Shown here one piece after another: positions 1 to 10,344 of a stretch of 64,000 nucleotides of DNA (position 1 is the first letter of the stretch; each line of letters begins with the position of its first letter). The stretch is from positions 37,648,456-37,712,455 of the forward strand of contig CM068318.1 of assembly GCA_034766995.1 (NCBI GenBank), written 5' to 3'. The position numbers and the translations under genes are program-made. The DNA is from Acanthacorydalis orientalis (lineage: Eukaryota > Arthropoda > Insecta > Megaloptera > Corydalidae). The notes under the pieces were generated by a model. It was not told where the DNA came from, did no database searches, and saw nothing but the letters and a program-made list of their open reading frames with translations.

Positions 1-1
1 T

Positions 2-27
<26 letters not shown>
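1..27. repeat. (TA)n array at the window edge
   Basis: Uninterrupted TA dinucleotides begin at the first base and are cut by the window edge. They lead into AT-rich DNA with no recognisable gene up to about 450. Confidence 0.95.
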
Positions 28-33
<6 letters not shown>

Positions 34-470
34 AACTATATCCATAGTCGTTAATTAACATTGAACTAATTTCAAAACTGCATAAAACAAGTATGCAAAT
101 AGACAAAAACCTTACATCAGACCAAAGTAAATATTTAAATGATCTTGTATCAGATAGTCAGACAAAGTATACTTTTTGTTTTCATATCACCAGTAGCGGC
201 TTTAGTGTTCAACTACAATTTAGGCCATAGTTGCTCAGGAAATACATAAGACATTTTTTACTTATATTCGATATTTAATAATTATAGATTTTTCTTATAA
301 TGATCGTTATAAAAAACTAACATAAAAGACATGCATGTAATTAATAATAGACTATTTAATCATTATAATTAAATATTTCATTGAATGATTATCGTACTTC
401 ATAAAATCATTAAACATGTCTATACATCTTTAATGAACCAAGATAGTTTTCAATATATATATATATATAT

Positions 471-1598
471 ACCCGTCCCTCAATTTACGCGGGACTTTTT
501 TTACACGAGCTTTTTTTACGCGGCAATTTATACCTCTATTTACGCTGCACTTTTTATACGCGGTATTGATTTATGCGATCTCATTTTACCCGGTCAGATA
601 GATTTCATTTTATACCATTTTTGATTGTATTTATTATATATCAAATTGACGCAAATTCTTATTAGATCAAGACATAATTGCTACCTTCAAAATTAATTAC
701 ATTAAACGAACTTTCAATGATATTTTTAATAACTAGACAATGATGAATCTCTTACGATTTCAGAAGCTTTAAAACAATGTAATATTTTAAATTGTGTTAA
801 GAATATTGCTTTAGACTTAAGTGATATAAAACACTCAACTTTAAATGCGTGCTGGAAAGCAATATGGCCACAAGTAGTTGCACCAGGCAATACTGTTCCG
901 ATAACTGAAGAAGGAATATCCAGTATTATTACTTTATCACAAAAGTTTGAAAAAGAAGGCATTAGCAATTTAAATGAGTTTGAATTTAATGAATTACTAA
1001 TAGATCGTGAATTAACTGATATTGACTCAATTCATATAATATCTGAAACCCAGCCTAATGATGAATGTGACGATGACTATGAAGTAACAAATTCATTCAC
1101 TGCAGGAAATCTTTGTAAAGCTCTTGAATTAGCCAAAAAAATTGGAACGTGTCATTATAGACAAGTCAACGAGCCTTAAAATTTAGACAAGATTTAATGA
1201 AATGTTGCAGCGAATATCAGCAAATTTATGAAAACTTAGAAAAAAGAAAAGATAGAGAAGAAATCATCCGAAAAAATTAACATTAACAATAAAAATGATA
1301 TCGAACTTGCAAATATTTCAAGTGATGCAGATGATAAGTTCGTGCAAATTAAAAGGAAAAGGTTGATTGTTTTGAATTGCAGTAGCGATAGTGACACCGA
1401 ATAAAATTTATCTACTTTTGTTTTCTAAAACGTCATTATTTCTTTTTAATTTATGTGAAGTAAATATGTGTTTCTACAACTTTACTAGCTTTTATTGCCA
1501 ATATTTTTTCTATTGTACTGACAGACTCAATTTACTCGATTTTCATTCGCGTAAAACGAATCCAGATGGAACGGATACTCCGCGAAAATTGAGGGACG

Positions 1599-1601
<3 letters not shown>
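471..1601 (+). mobile_element. Pogo/Tigger-like DNA transposon, internally deleted
   Basis: The element sits between two TA arrays and has terminal inverted repeats: CCCGTCCCTCAATTTACGCG at about 472-491, with its near reverse complement at about 1581-1600. Tigger elements also start with a CCCTCA..TTCGCGG-like terminus and target TA. Just inside the left end, short TTTTTACGCGG-type motifs recur. The interior carries only the C-terminal part of a pogo/Tigger transposase, so the N-terminal DNA-binding and catalytic regions have been lost and the copy is non-autonomous. The inverted repeats and TA flanks are seen directly; the family call rests on the termini and the encoded fragment. Confidence 0.72.
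733..1404 (+). pseudogene. Tigger-like transposase C-terminal remnant
   Basis: An open frame from 733 to a TAA at 1177-1179 has no usable start. It reads ISEALKQCN, then STLNACWKAIWPQVV, and on to ELLIDRELTDIDSI. The S-T-x-N-x-x-W-K-x-x-W-P block followed by an acidic helix and an E-L-T-x-x-D-L-like segment is typical of the C-terminal tail of pogo/Tigger transposases. After one frameshift the tail continues as DLMKCCSEYQQIYENLEKRK and a basic and acidic end (KRKRLIV, SSDSDTE) to a stop at 1402-1404. No catalytic residues are present. The minus-strand frame at 726-968 is a shadow of this. Confidence 0.68.

Positions 1602-1662
<61 letters not shown>
1602..1662. repeat. (TA)n array
   Basis: About 60 bases of pure TA directly abut the right inverted repeat of the Tigger-like element. 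The left repeat also abuts TA, which agrees with insertion into a TA array. Confidence 0.95.
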
Positions 1663-1667
<5 letters not shown>

Positions 1668-1764
1668 TATGGAAGTAAATACTACATGTTTTAATATTGA
1701 CTGTATAATATAGTCATACAAAATAATCATTTTATGTTTTCAAGCCAGTGATCTTTGTCCTTTT

Positions 1765-1835
1765 GGATCATTTGAATGTCTGTTCTCCACTACTAGTTTC
1801 AGCATGTCATCTTCAAATAGACGTTAGAGACTAAT
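1765..1835 (-). repeat. Copy of the GAAGATG..GAAACTAGTA dispersed repeat
   Basis: Read on the minus strand this contains GAAGATGACATGCTGAAACT and continues TAGTAGTGGAGAACAG. Related copies lie at about 3020-3062 (+), 43640-43680 (+) and, weaker, 54050-54085 (-). The arrangement GAAGATG, a short self-complementary stretch, then GAAAC resembles a hammerhead ribozyme core, but this copy is too decayed to judge. Confidence 0.45.
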
Positions 1836-2119
1836 TTTAAAACTAATTTTTTGTGACTAATTTTCGCTGTTGCTTATCGTGAGATGAAAAAGGAAACCCA
1901 CAACGTAGTTCCGGTAATCCGGTAATTTTAAAAACCCGATAAGTAATATTTATCCTCGGATGTAACTAACGTCCTCAAATATCAACCAAGATGTTAAACT
2001 GACAGGCAGTCATGATCTGTGAAAAATTGCAAAAAACACAGATTTTTTCAAAAACCCATATTTCTTCAGATTTTGAAACTAACTGATACTCAATTTATAT
2101 ACGTTTTAGATGCGATGTA

Positions 2120-2697
2120 TTAGGTTGGTAGGAAAATAATTGCGATTCTTTTCTGAATTCTAACCTTAATTTTTTTCAATGAAACTGTCATTTCATCGTG
2201 CTCATGTTAATATCATTTTTAAGTGCATTTTTCAGTCTACATTTTGGTAAAAATTGATTTTGTTTTTATTATTAATTTTGCTTCGGAAAAAGAGCAGTTC
2301 AGCAATTGAGCTATTGAATTGAAGATGGAAAAGAAGCAAATAAGAGCAATTTTTGCAGGAGTTCAAAATGGGTGGTAAAGTATCAGAAACTGCTCATAAA
2401 CTAAACAATGCTTTTGGTGTGGCTACTGTTAAGGAACGTACGGTTCAAAGGTGGGTCCAAAAAATTCGTGCTGGTGAAAAAATCCTTAAAGATGAAGAAG
2501 GTCGCGGGCGTCTTTCTTCATTTCATAACGACCAACTGAAAGCGTTAGTTGAATCAAAACCGCGCATAACAATTCGATAGCTTGCACAAAAGTTAATCGT
2601 TAGTCATCTAACAGTTCTGGATCACCTAAAACCACTTCAATTAAAAAATGTATATGAATTTTAAGGTCATTAACTGCAATTATTTTTCTACCACCTG
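2120..2697 (+). mobile_element. Mariner-derived MITE retaining an HTH-only ORF, copy 1
   Basis: The left end TTAGGTTGGTAGGAAAATAA and the right end, the reverse complement type AATTATTTTTCTACCACCT, form mariner-type terminal inverted repeats next to TA. The 578-bp element keeps the first part of a mariner transposase and then jumps directly to the 3' end, so the catalytic domain is missing. At least five similar copies and three 80-bp versions occur in the window. Mobilisation would need a transposase from elsewhere. Confidence 0.82.
2325..2580 (+). pseudogene. Mariner transposase N-terminal HTH region, broken
   Basis: From ATG at 2325 it reads MEKKQIRAIF, then a one-base loss near 2350, then LQEFKMGGKVSETAHKLNNA and ERTVQRWVQKIRAGEKILKD, ending at a TAG at 2578-2580. 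K-x-A-x-E-T-A-x-x-[IL]-N-x-A-F-G and E-R-T-x-Q-R-W are signatures of the paired helix-turn-helix DNA-binding half of mariner transposases. Family members have about 340-350 residues; about 85 remain. It cannot make an active transposase; an HTH-only peptide could at most bind the ends. Confidence 0.8.
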
Positions 2698-3019
2698 ACA
2701 GTTAATAATTGCATGATTGCTATTTCTATTCGTTTGTTTAAAATGTTAATTGTATTTTTACCTATTTCTAAGTATTAAGAAATAAAATAAAAACAATTGT
2801 TAAACGGACTGATAAACACAAATAGCCACACGATATTAATATAATAATTAGATATTTCATTCCATGGCCATTATATTTCATATAATTATTTAACATATCA
2901 ATTTTGAATAAAGAATTCATAAACCAAGAGAGTTTTCAAATAATATATAAATATATATTCTTTATTTCATATAAAACATATATAAATCAAACTAAATCAG
3001 ATGTAAAATCAACATTAAC

Positions 3020-3062
3020 ATCTACTTGAAGATGGTACACGTGCCGAAACTAGTAAGAGACA
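3020..3062 (+). repeat. Hammerhead-like short repeat, second family
   Basis: The sequence reads CTTGAAGA, then GGTACACGTGCC, then GAAACTAGTAAG. The middle part can fold as a five-pair hairpin, including one G-T pair, with a two-base loop. CTGANGA-hairpin-GAAA is the conserved core order of hammerhead ribozymes; here the first block has an extra T. Function is unproven. Confidence 0.4.
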
Positions 3063-3830
3063 ACAGTCATTCAGATAAACCAAAGTAACCTTAATTAGCA
3101 CAAGATATTTTTATATAAAGTAAGAATTTCTAACTTCCTGCTTATCTAATATTTTATAGAGCTCTTGCAGTTTGTTTTTTTTTTTTAAAAAAAAACAAAA
3201 AAATAAAAAATTTGATTATAATAATTTTTTTCAAAACTCTTTATAAAATTCACTTTATGATTTTCAAACTTAACTCCTGTTTCTGTAGACGAAACAATAT
3301 TTTTCAATCAATACTAAAAATTTTTCAATCAATTTTCAAAACTTTTAAATCAGAAAAAAATGATTTCTATAAATATTTTCCGTAATTTTTCTAGAAAATT
3401 TACAACAGATGTTCCACAAATAGCATTAACAATAAAGTTAATTCGTGTTCAAATGAAAAATAACATTGAAAATGCTCATTATTGTTTTATTAACGTTCTA
3501 TTAAATTTTCTCATTCTTAAGTTTGTTTTTTTTAATAAAAAAAGAAAAATATTATAAAATAAATGAATAAAAAGGTGTACAATTAAATAATAACATAACT
3601 AAAAGTAATATTAACTTATATCAAGTCTGAAAAATATTAATTAGCATTAATTAAGTTAATATATATTTACCACTATATATTTTTTAGATTGTTCTACTGT
3701 CGATCCATTATTATTATTATAATAATATATAATTAGTTTATTTAAAAAGCAATTACAAGGAACAGCGTTAACATTGCTGATTAGAAAACTATATCTCTTT
3801 TTTATATATTATAGAATAAATATTAAATTG

Positions 3831-4376
3831 TTAGGTTGGTAGAAAAAAACTCGGTTTATGCATCCATTTGTCAAGCTTTTTTGATTTTCCTGGCTGTTTC
3901 AAGTGTCCAGAACTGTTGGATAACTAATGCCTAACTTTTGTGCAAGCTCTCTCGAATACTTATGCATGGTTCTGATTCAGCTAACGCCTTCATTTGGCCG
4001 TTATAAATTAAAGAAGGACCCCTGTTACCTTCTTCATCTTCCAGGTTCTCATCTCCAGTACAAAATTTTTAGAACCACCATTGCACCGTACGTTCCTTAA
4101 CAGTACTCACACTAAAAGCATTATTTAGTTTACGAGCAATTTCTACTGCTTTACAACCCGTTCTGAATACTGGTCTTATTTCCTTCTTTTCCATCTTTAA
4201 TTCAATAGACCGATTTGAAGTCAAATTAATAATAGAACCAAAGTCGATGTTACCAAATTACAGACCGAAAAATGCACTTTAAAATGATATTAACATGTAA
4301 CACGATGAAGTGATACTTTCATTGAAAAAAAGTTAGAATTAAAAAAACGAAAACCGCAATTATTTTCCTACCAACT
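3831..4376 (-). mobile_element. Mariner-derived MITE with HTH remnant, copy 2
   Basis: The ends are TTAGGTTGGTAGAAAAAAAC at 3831 and CGCAATTATTTTCCTACCAA near 4376. The minus strand encodes a decayed mariner N-terminus starting at ATG near 4194 (MEKKE). This copy keeps about 25 bases more than copy 1 at its deletion junction (the KKLDKWM part), a junction it shares with the copy at 46058. It lies 1.1 kb from copy 1 in the opposite orientation. Confidence 0.8.
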
Positions 4377-5819
4377 CGATAGTTCCTTTTTTTCACATAT
4401 TAAAAAAAGGTGGTATTGCTTTTTTTTTAAAAAAAATTTATATATGAATAATGCAAGTGCTGATACTGGACTTAATCTGGGACACAATTTATTTTAAGTC
4501 CGGTCCTATATGTTTCTCTTCGTCACTTTTTGGTATTTGTGTTTATTTTCACGCTGACGTGTTTGACAATTATTGTTACAATATGTTTTCTCAAAATTTC
4601 TAGTAATACGTTCCAGCGTGAGTTCTAAAAACGTTCCGCCAATACCTGCATGTTATTCGAGACAGCATATGCCCCCTTATTCTGTACTGAAGATGTTGAT
4701 TTAAAAAAATGTATTTTGTCATGTTTGCACCTTTTTCAGAGCAGTTGTTTGTATACAGCAGTTATACATGTATGACACATAAATGACATTTTAATTTCTG
4801 TCTAGCTTTATATAGAGTAGTTATTTATTTACAGTGGCGCACGAAATATTTCAATACAATTTATAATTATGTTCATAATATTTTCACATATATAATTAAC
4901 TCTTCTAGCCCGGTTCCGTTTTAAAACTCTCCGTGATGGTGAATCAAATACAGCTTACCACTAATATTTTTCATGAAAATTACTAGTTATGGATGAGTTG
5001 AATGATTTTTAATTAGTTGAACATCAAAGTCAAGCCTTACACCACCGATTACAACTATTTGTACTTATTACTTAGGCTTATTACTAATATAAAACATGGA
5101 GCGTTTGCACCATTCATTTTACAGGCTTAGTTACAGTCAAACATTTATTTGTGGCAAGGAAAAATACGCATTAATATTAAAAAAATCATTTTCAGGAAAG
5201 AAATAAGAACAAAAAGTTTGATACGGAATTTTCAAATTGCCCCATGAAAAATTCAATGTTTCATGAAAACCGACAAAAACCGGTTCTCACTTTTTATTCG
5301 GTTTTGATTTGTGTTTTCGTTCTGCAAAAATAGTGGTTTCGGTTACTGAAATGAAAAGTTTTTAACCGGTTACGGTTTCAATTCTTGATAATAATCATAT
5401 ATCAGAATGACAAGTTAATCAGACATAAATGTATTGATTAATGTTTTGTAGATTTATTCGATTTTATAATTCTGCCTAATTATTTGATATGAATTTTATC
5501 AATTTTTTTTATCTTACAATCACTAGATTATATGTACTCTTACACAGAATAAATTGAGAAATGTTTGAATTTCAGATATTAGATATATTTTTTTAATATC
5601 TTCAGGCTTTAACCTAAAATGTATAACTCTTTTTAAAGAATTTAACACTTTGTTAAAGTCATTTTTCTATAGAATGCTGGTTAATTTCTATGCACTTAAT
5701 CTAAAGATTAAATGAGTTCCTGTATTTTGACTTCGAAAATTTGTAGGTTTTTTCGCAGTCATTTTTACTTTAATAATGACTTCCTTATAATGGATATTTT
5801 TTGTCTTTCCAGTTCTTTT
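4377..5819. other. AT-rich stretch without a recognisable gene
   Basis: No supported coding region is seen. A motif TACAGTGGCGCACGAAATAT near 4831 looks like a Tc1-type terminus; a reverse partner GTACGCCACTGTACG lies near 8076. Nothing in between encodes a Tc1 transposase. Confidence 0.5.
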
Positions 5820-6880
5820 TTTAATGGTTGGTTATGGTTATAACTATGTTTGAGGGGGGAGAAAGCTATCTTGCCTCCCGGCACTTAGACTCGAGGTTCA
5901 TTATGCCTTCCCTCGACATGATCAAAACTACTCGGGAAGTCTCGCTTCAAGAAGCCTATCAGCCTGCTCGAGTTTATAGACCCTAGTTCGGCCGCGGTGA
6001 GGAAAAACTCCCCAAACCATCGTCGCCTTAAATTGACCCATGCCGGATATTCCGCGAGGAGGTGAATGGGGGTCTCGTTGGCCCCCTCACACAATCTACA
6101 CTTCCCGCCCGTTCTTCGGCCTTGTATATGTTCGTGGTAGCCTAATCTCCCGTGTCCTGTGACAATTCGCACCAGGAGCCGGGAGAAGGATCTGCCACTT
6201 GTATAGATTCTCTTGGTCCAGTCATTATTTGGGGCCTGGCCTAAGAGTACCCTGGATTGACGGCAACCGTCAATCTTCAGCCACCATTCTGAGTGTTCTG
6301 ACTCGATCCACTCCCGAATGGCGCCTTTGGCCCAGCATCTCGCTAGCTCTACGAAGGGCTCTGGCCTCTCCACTGTGGACCTGGCTTCTAATGAGGCCAG
6401 TCTGTCCGCTATTTCGTCCCCCCGTATGCCCGTATGACCCGGTACCCACAGAAGGTGAACCTCGTTCTGGAAAGCCAGTCTGCCGAGAGCTATCTTGCAT
6501 TCGAAAACCAATCTTGAAGTGGTGGCATGGGAAGCAAGTGCTCTCAGTGCTGCCTGACTATCCGAGCAGATAGTGATCCGTCTACCCCTAATTCCGAGTT
6601 CTTCTTGCCTCTGGACGCATTCCAGAGTAGCAGTGACCTCGGATTGGAACACTGTAGCATACAGTCCAAGAGGGATAAATGTGCCCCTCCCGTTATTGCG
6701 GCAGTAATATCCCGCTCCAGACCTCCCCCGTTCTGGAGCCATCTGTATACCAGACGTCCCTGTGGCCGGGTAGGCTGTCCCTCTTATCGGACCACTCCTC
6801 GCGCGACGGTATCGTCACCCTCCACCGTTTACCAAACTGGTAGGTGGCCGGTATGTTGTCTCCCGTCATTCTTTTTTTAA
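5820..6880 (-). mobile_element. GC-rich 3' part of a non-LTR retrotransposon (RNase H region)
   Basis: This is a GC-rich island in AT-rich DNA. On the minus strand it encodes an RNase H domain and a downstream Cys-rich region. The 5' side stops at the TA array at 6892, so the endonuclease and reverse transcriptase parts are missing, as in a 5'-truncated or interrupted retrotransposon. A second diverged copy lies at 57858-58411 (+), and both copies end near the same CTAAGTGCCGGGAGG-type sequence. Confidence 0.75.
5885..6872 (-). pseudogene. Non-LTR retrotransposon RNase H domain, one frameshift
   Basis: The domain runs in two frames. The first (about 6872-6700) ends RDVWYTDGSRTG. The second, 285 codons at 6742-5885, reads LYATVFQSEV, ITICSDSQAALRAL and LLWVPGHTGIRGDEIADRLA. 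All four RNase HI acidic residues are visible: D in YTDGS, E in QSEV, D in CSDSQ and D in EIADRL. Downstream is C-R-L-C-x9-H, the usual Cys-His tail of I/Jockey/R1-type elements, although the expected last Cys is Tyr (LLAEYPA). A plus-strand frame at 6199-6573 is its shadow. The single frameshift and high GC content suggest a fairly young copy. Confidence 0.82.
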
Positions 6881-6889
6881 TCGTACTAA

Positions 6890-6993
<104 letters not shown>

Positions 6994-7052
6994 TGGATTC
7001 TCAGGAGCTCAAAACTTAGATCTTGAATACACTGATTTGTTTTATCATCCAT

Positions 7053-7939
7053 ATGAAATCGAATGTTGTCTTAAAACAGAATCACACCAATCAAAAATTT
7101 CTTATGCTTTGTGAACTTTTGGATTTAATTCTTTAAAAAATCAAAATAACTATGACTGTCTTATCACTGTTTAGTTTCACGTTTGGTTATGAAATAAATC
7201 GGATATAAATTCAGTCTTACACATTCATTTGGGTACGGTTGCTTGTTTGGTTATTTAGAGTTTAAGGACCCGTCGATAACTAACGTCATTAGCTCCTGAT
7301 CTGAGGATAGTATTCGTGTTAAAACTAAAAGTGGATTGCAGACGCCTGCGTTTTCTGAAGAAGTCTGTGTGTTGAACTTTTTTATATGGAGAGAATGTTT
7401 CCACATTAAATTTTGTTTCTTGCTCGCTGGTTTATAATGATGGTCCATGTTGCATCAGCAATAACTAAACGAATCAGCAATGAATTTCCGTCAGTCTCAT
7501 AATGTTCCAAAATTCTTTTTTGATTCAATTAAAGAACAACGCGTTTTTATAGTTAAATTTTTTTCAAATTATGTTTTCAGTAAATCCATGCGAGCGCCAA
7601 TGACCTAATTGTCGAAGAGCTCTAAAACACTAATAACTATAACAACTACTTCAGTAAGCCTACAAAGTATCAATTCTTTTTGGTCAAAATTTGAATGTTT
7701 GATTGTAGTTTATGTCTATTTCGATAGAAACATCATCATGTTCCATTTTCGATTACAAATTCAATTTTCTTAAGTTTTATATAGAGATTTAATACTTTTT
7801 TTTACAACAATATTAAATCACAACACCGTTTTGATATTTCTTCCTCGAAATTCACTTACACAAATTAATTGTTTTTTTTTTCACTACAAACCAATTTTCT
7901 GATAGATGTAATGTAGATGTTTAATATTTAGAAAAAAAT
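7053..7939. other. AT-rich stretch without a recognisable gene
   Basis: Only short chance frames are present, including a 65-codon minus-strand frame at 7251-7448 with no recognisable domain. Confidence 0.5.
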
Positions 7940-8055
7940 TCTGTACTAAAGATTTTCGAAAATGATGCCATGTCCATTGAAATGGCCGTAAGTTACAATC
8001 AGAAATGTTCAATAATGATTTATTGAACATTTTTGATCAGAAAAATTTGTGATAG
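7940..8055 (+). repeat. Hammerhead-like/foldback dispersed repeat, copy a
   Basis: A decayed core (ATGATGCCATGTCCATTGAAAT) is followed by a perfect 13-bp foldback: AAATGTTCAATAA at 8003-8015 and TTATTGAACATTT at 8020-8032, with a four-base loop. It ends TTTTGATCAG. The same order recurs in at least a dozen places. Confidence 0.7.
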
Positions 8056-8965
8056 GATTAAATATACATACTATGTACGCCACTGTACGTTTAAGGTATT
8101 CACACATATTTATATACTTGTACGTGTATTATATATCATTCATTTATTATAATTACATCAATTTATTTTATTATACTATCTGCTATCAAATATAAAATAT
8201 AATAACAAGGTAACATTTATATTGATTATACATTTTTAATAAATTTTTCTTCAACTATATACTTATTAAAAATAATTAACAACAATATTAATTACAGTAT
8301 TATTAATTTGGTTTTTATTGTCAATTCGCATCGACATAATAGGGGTACCGGAAAAATTGTTTTTTCATATTATTACTGTTAAATATTGTCAATTATTTGT
8401 TGACTGTTAGTTTGAAAAAAGTTTTTATTACAAGTTTTTATAAGCAACCGTTAAAATATTAATAATCGACAAACTGTACATTTAAAACTGTGTCTGAATA
8501 TTTAAACAAATAATTGTTGTAAATATTTTACGATTTACAAATTTTCTAGTTGAATTTCTTAGATATAATTAACTTCTTGAATGTACTTTTTTTTAAAGGA
8601 AAAAGAACTTAAAAGACATTTATTTTCAATTTCAAATACTCGGTTTTTAATAATTGTTTAATGTATCTTCTATATATTGTTTGTTTAATGAAAAAAGATT
8701 AAGGAATGTAATTGTAAGAAACATAAATCTACAATATATTACGAACAGTAATGGACAAATTAATAGAAAGATAAATGAATTGATTGGAAGAAAAGTATTT
8801 GGAACTAATATTGATCGAATTAATTTGTGTTACAATATAAATATGTTACTGTGGCTAAATTTACTTTCACAATTAAATTTTCCATTTTTTTTAAGCAAAG
8901 AATATAAACCAGATGGAATGTTCATTACTAATAATTCTATTATTATTAAAATTCTTAGTCAATAT
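8056..8965. other. AT-rich stretch without a recognisable gene
   Basis: The first 100 codons of the open frame at 8654-9427 lie here. They match no family I recognise and lead straight into the minisatellite, so this is probably not a gene. Confidence 0.45.
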
Positions 8966-9324
8966 CTCTTTACTCAGTGTCTCTTTACTCAGTGGCTCCT
9001 CACTCGGTGCCTCTTCAGTCGGTGCCTCCTCACTCGGTGCTGCCTCACTCGGTGCCTACTCACTCGGTGCCTACTCACTCGGTGCCTCTTCACTCGGTGG
9101 CCTCCTCACTCGGTGGCCTCCTCACTCGGTGGCCTCCTCACTCGGTGGCATCCTCACTCGGTGGCATCCTCACTCGGTGGCCTCCTCACTCGGTGGCATC
9201 CTCACTCGGTGGCCTCCTCACTCGGTGGCCTCCTCACTCGGTGGCATCCTCACTCGGTGGCATCCTCACTCGGTGGCATCCTCACTCGGTGGCATCCTCA
9301 CTCGGTGGCCTCCTCACTCGGTGC
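8966..9324. repeat. GC-rich minisatellite, 9 units of 15 bp then 14 units of 16 bp
   Basis: From 8966 to 9100 there are nine 15-bp units of type CTCCTCACTCGGTGC. From 9101 to 9324 there are fourteen 16-bp units of type CCTCCTCACTCGGTGG or CATCCTCACTCGGTGG. One added base changes the period. The 15-bp part keeps a frame; the 16-bp part rotates through all three, which explains three overlapping long open frames here. These are repeat artefacts, not proteins. Confidence 0.96.
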
Positions 9325-9474
9325 CTCATTAACGCTCAATATTTCTTACTTAGTATTCTCTTACACAGTCTCTTTAAGAATAAATCGAAGAAATAAATCA
9401 ATAATAATTAAAGCCTTCACATTGTAACTATAACACTATGGCTAAATTCAATTCCATAAAGGAATTTTTCATTC

Positions 9475-9650
9475 ATATCATAAAGCTCATACTTTTTTGT
9501 GATCAAAAATGTTCAATAATTGATTATTGATTATTTTTGTTTGTTAATTAGGTTGCAATGCCATCATCTTCAGAGTGTTTTAGTACATGAAAGTATAAGA
9601 GAGAATGACTAAATGCGAATAAGCAACAATTAAAAATGATCAATAGTCAA
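9475..9650 (-). repeat. Hammerhead-like/foldback dispersed repeat, copy b
   Basis: On the minus strand it reads ACTCTGAAGATGATGGCATT followed by GC; the GATGGC-ATT-GC part would form the hairpin, but the closing CATCGAAA is lost. On the plus strand the foldback part reads GATCAAAAATGTTCAATAAT. A second partial copy faces the other way at about 9605-9650. Confidence 0.6.
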
Positions 9651-10344
9651 ATATTTATGGTTAGAAGAACTAGAAGAACATTTATGTCTAGAAAAAAAAT
9701 ATGATTTGTATGTTAAGTAAAAAAATAATTTAGAACGTAGATTTAGCCCTAATGCCACAGTTTTAGTGCAAAGATTTTATTTTGTACATTTCGTTCTCAA
9801 AATATTCTTAGACACTGAATAAGACAATGGTTTCAGTATGTGAAAATATATTTTATTTCAGAAATAAGACTGAAAATTCGTCAATCATTTTTTCTCATTT
9901 TCTGATTTAGTTTGTAGTCCATGATTGAAGACGAGAAAATTTATGATTAAATTTATTACATGCTGGGTAGCTTTCAAATGATGTGTAGACTGTGTTCAAA
10001 TTATTAGACTAAAGAATTTTTTGTTATAAAATTTTATTTATTGTAAGTTTACATAGAAATAGATATTATATTCATGCATTTAATACTTTACGTGCATGCC
10101 TTTATTCTTAATTAACAATGTTATCCTGTTTGACATCTTTCTTACTGACTTTTCACATGAGTTTTTGATTTTATCACCATGATACCAAATATCTTCTAGT
10201 TTTTTCATTAGATCTTATTTAGTATTATTGTTGATTTCATTATTCTTTTCACTGACGATTAACTACAGGTTTTTAATGGAGTTTATGTCAGAGCTGTTAC
10301 TTGACCAGGGTAAAAACTTTCAGCTGTTTTTTTTTTTCTAAAAA
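9651..10344. other. AT-rich stretch without a recognisable gene
   Basis: I see no domain, splice-flanked exon or structured repeat in this stretch. Confidence 0.45.

Noticed and set aside
6199..6573. 124-codon plus-strand frame
   Set aside because: It lies opposite the RNase H coding frame, which has clear catalytic motifs; this is its shadow.
9101..9324. G-quadruplex on the minus strand of the minisatellite
   Set aside because: The G runs are only two to three long and interrupted by GAGTGAGGA-type spacers; the pattern is too weak to claim.
8654..9427. 257-codon open frame and two overlapping 139-codon frames
   Set aside because: They are created by the minisatellite, whose 16-bp unit opens all three frames. 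The 100 codons before it match no family.
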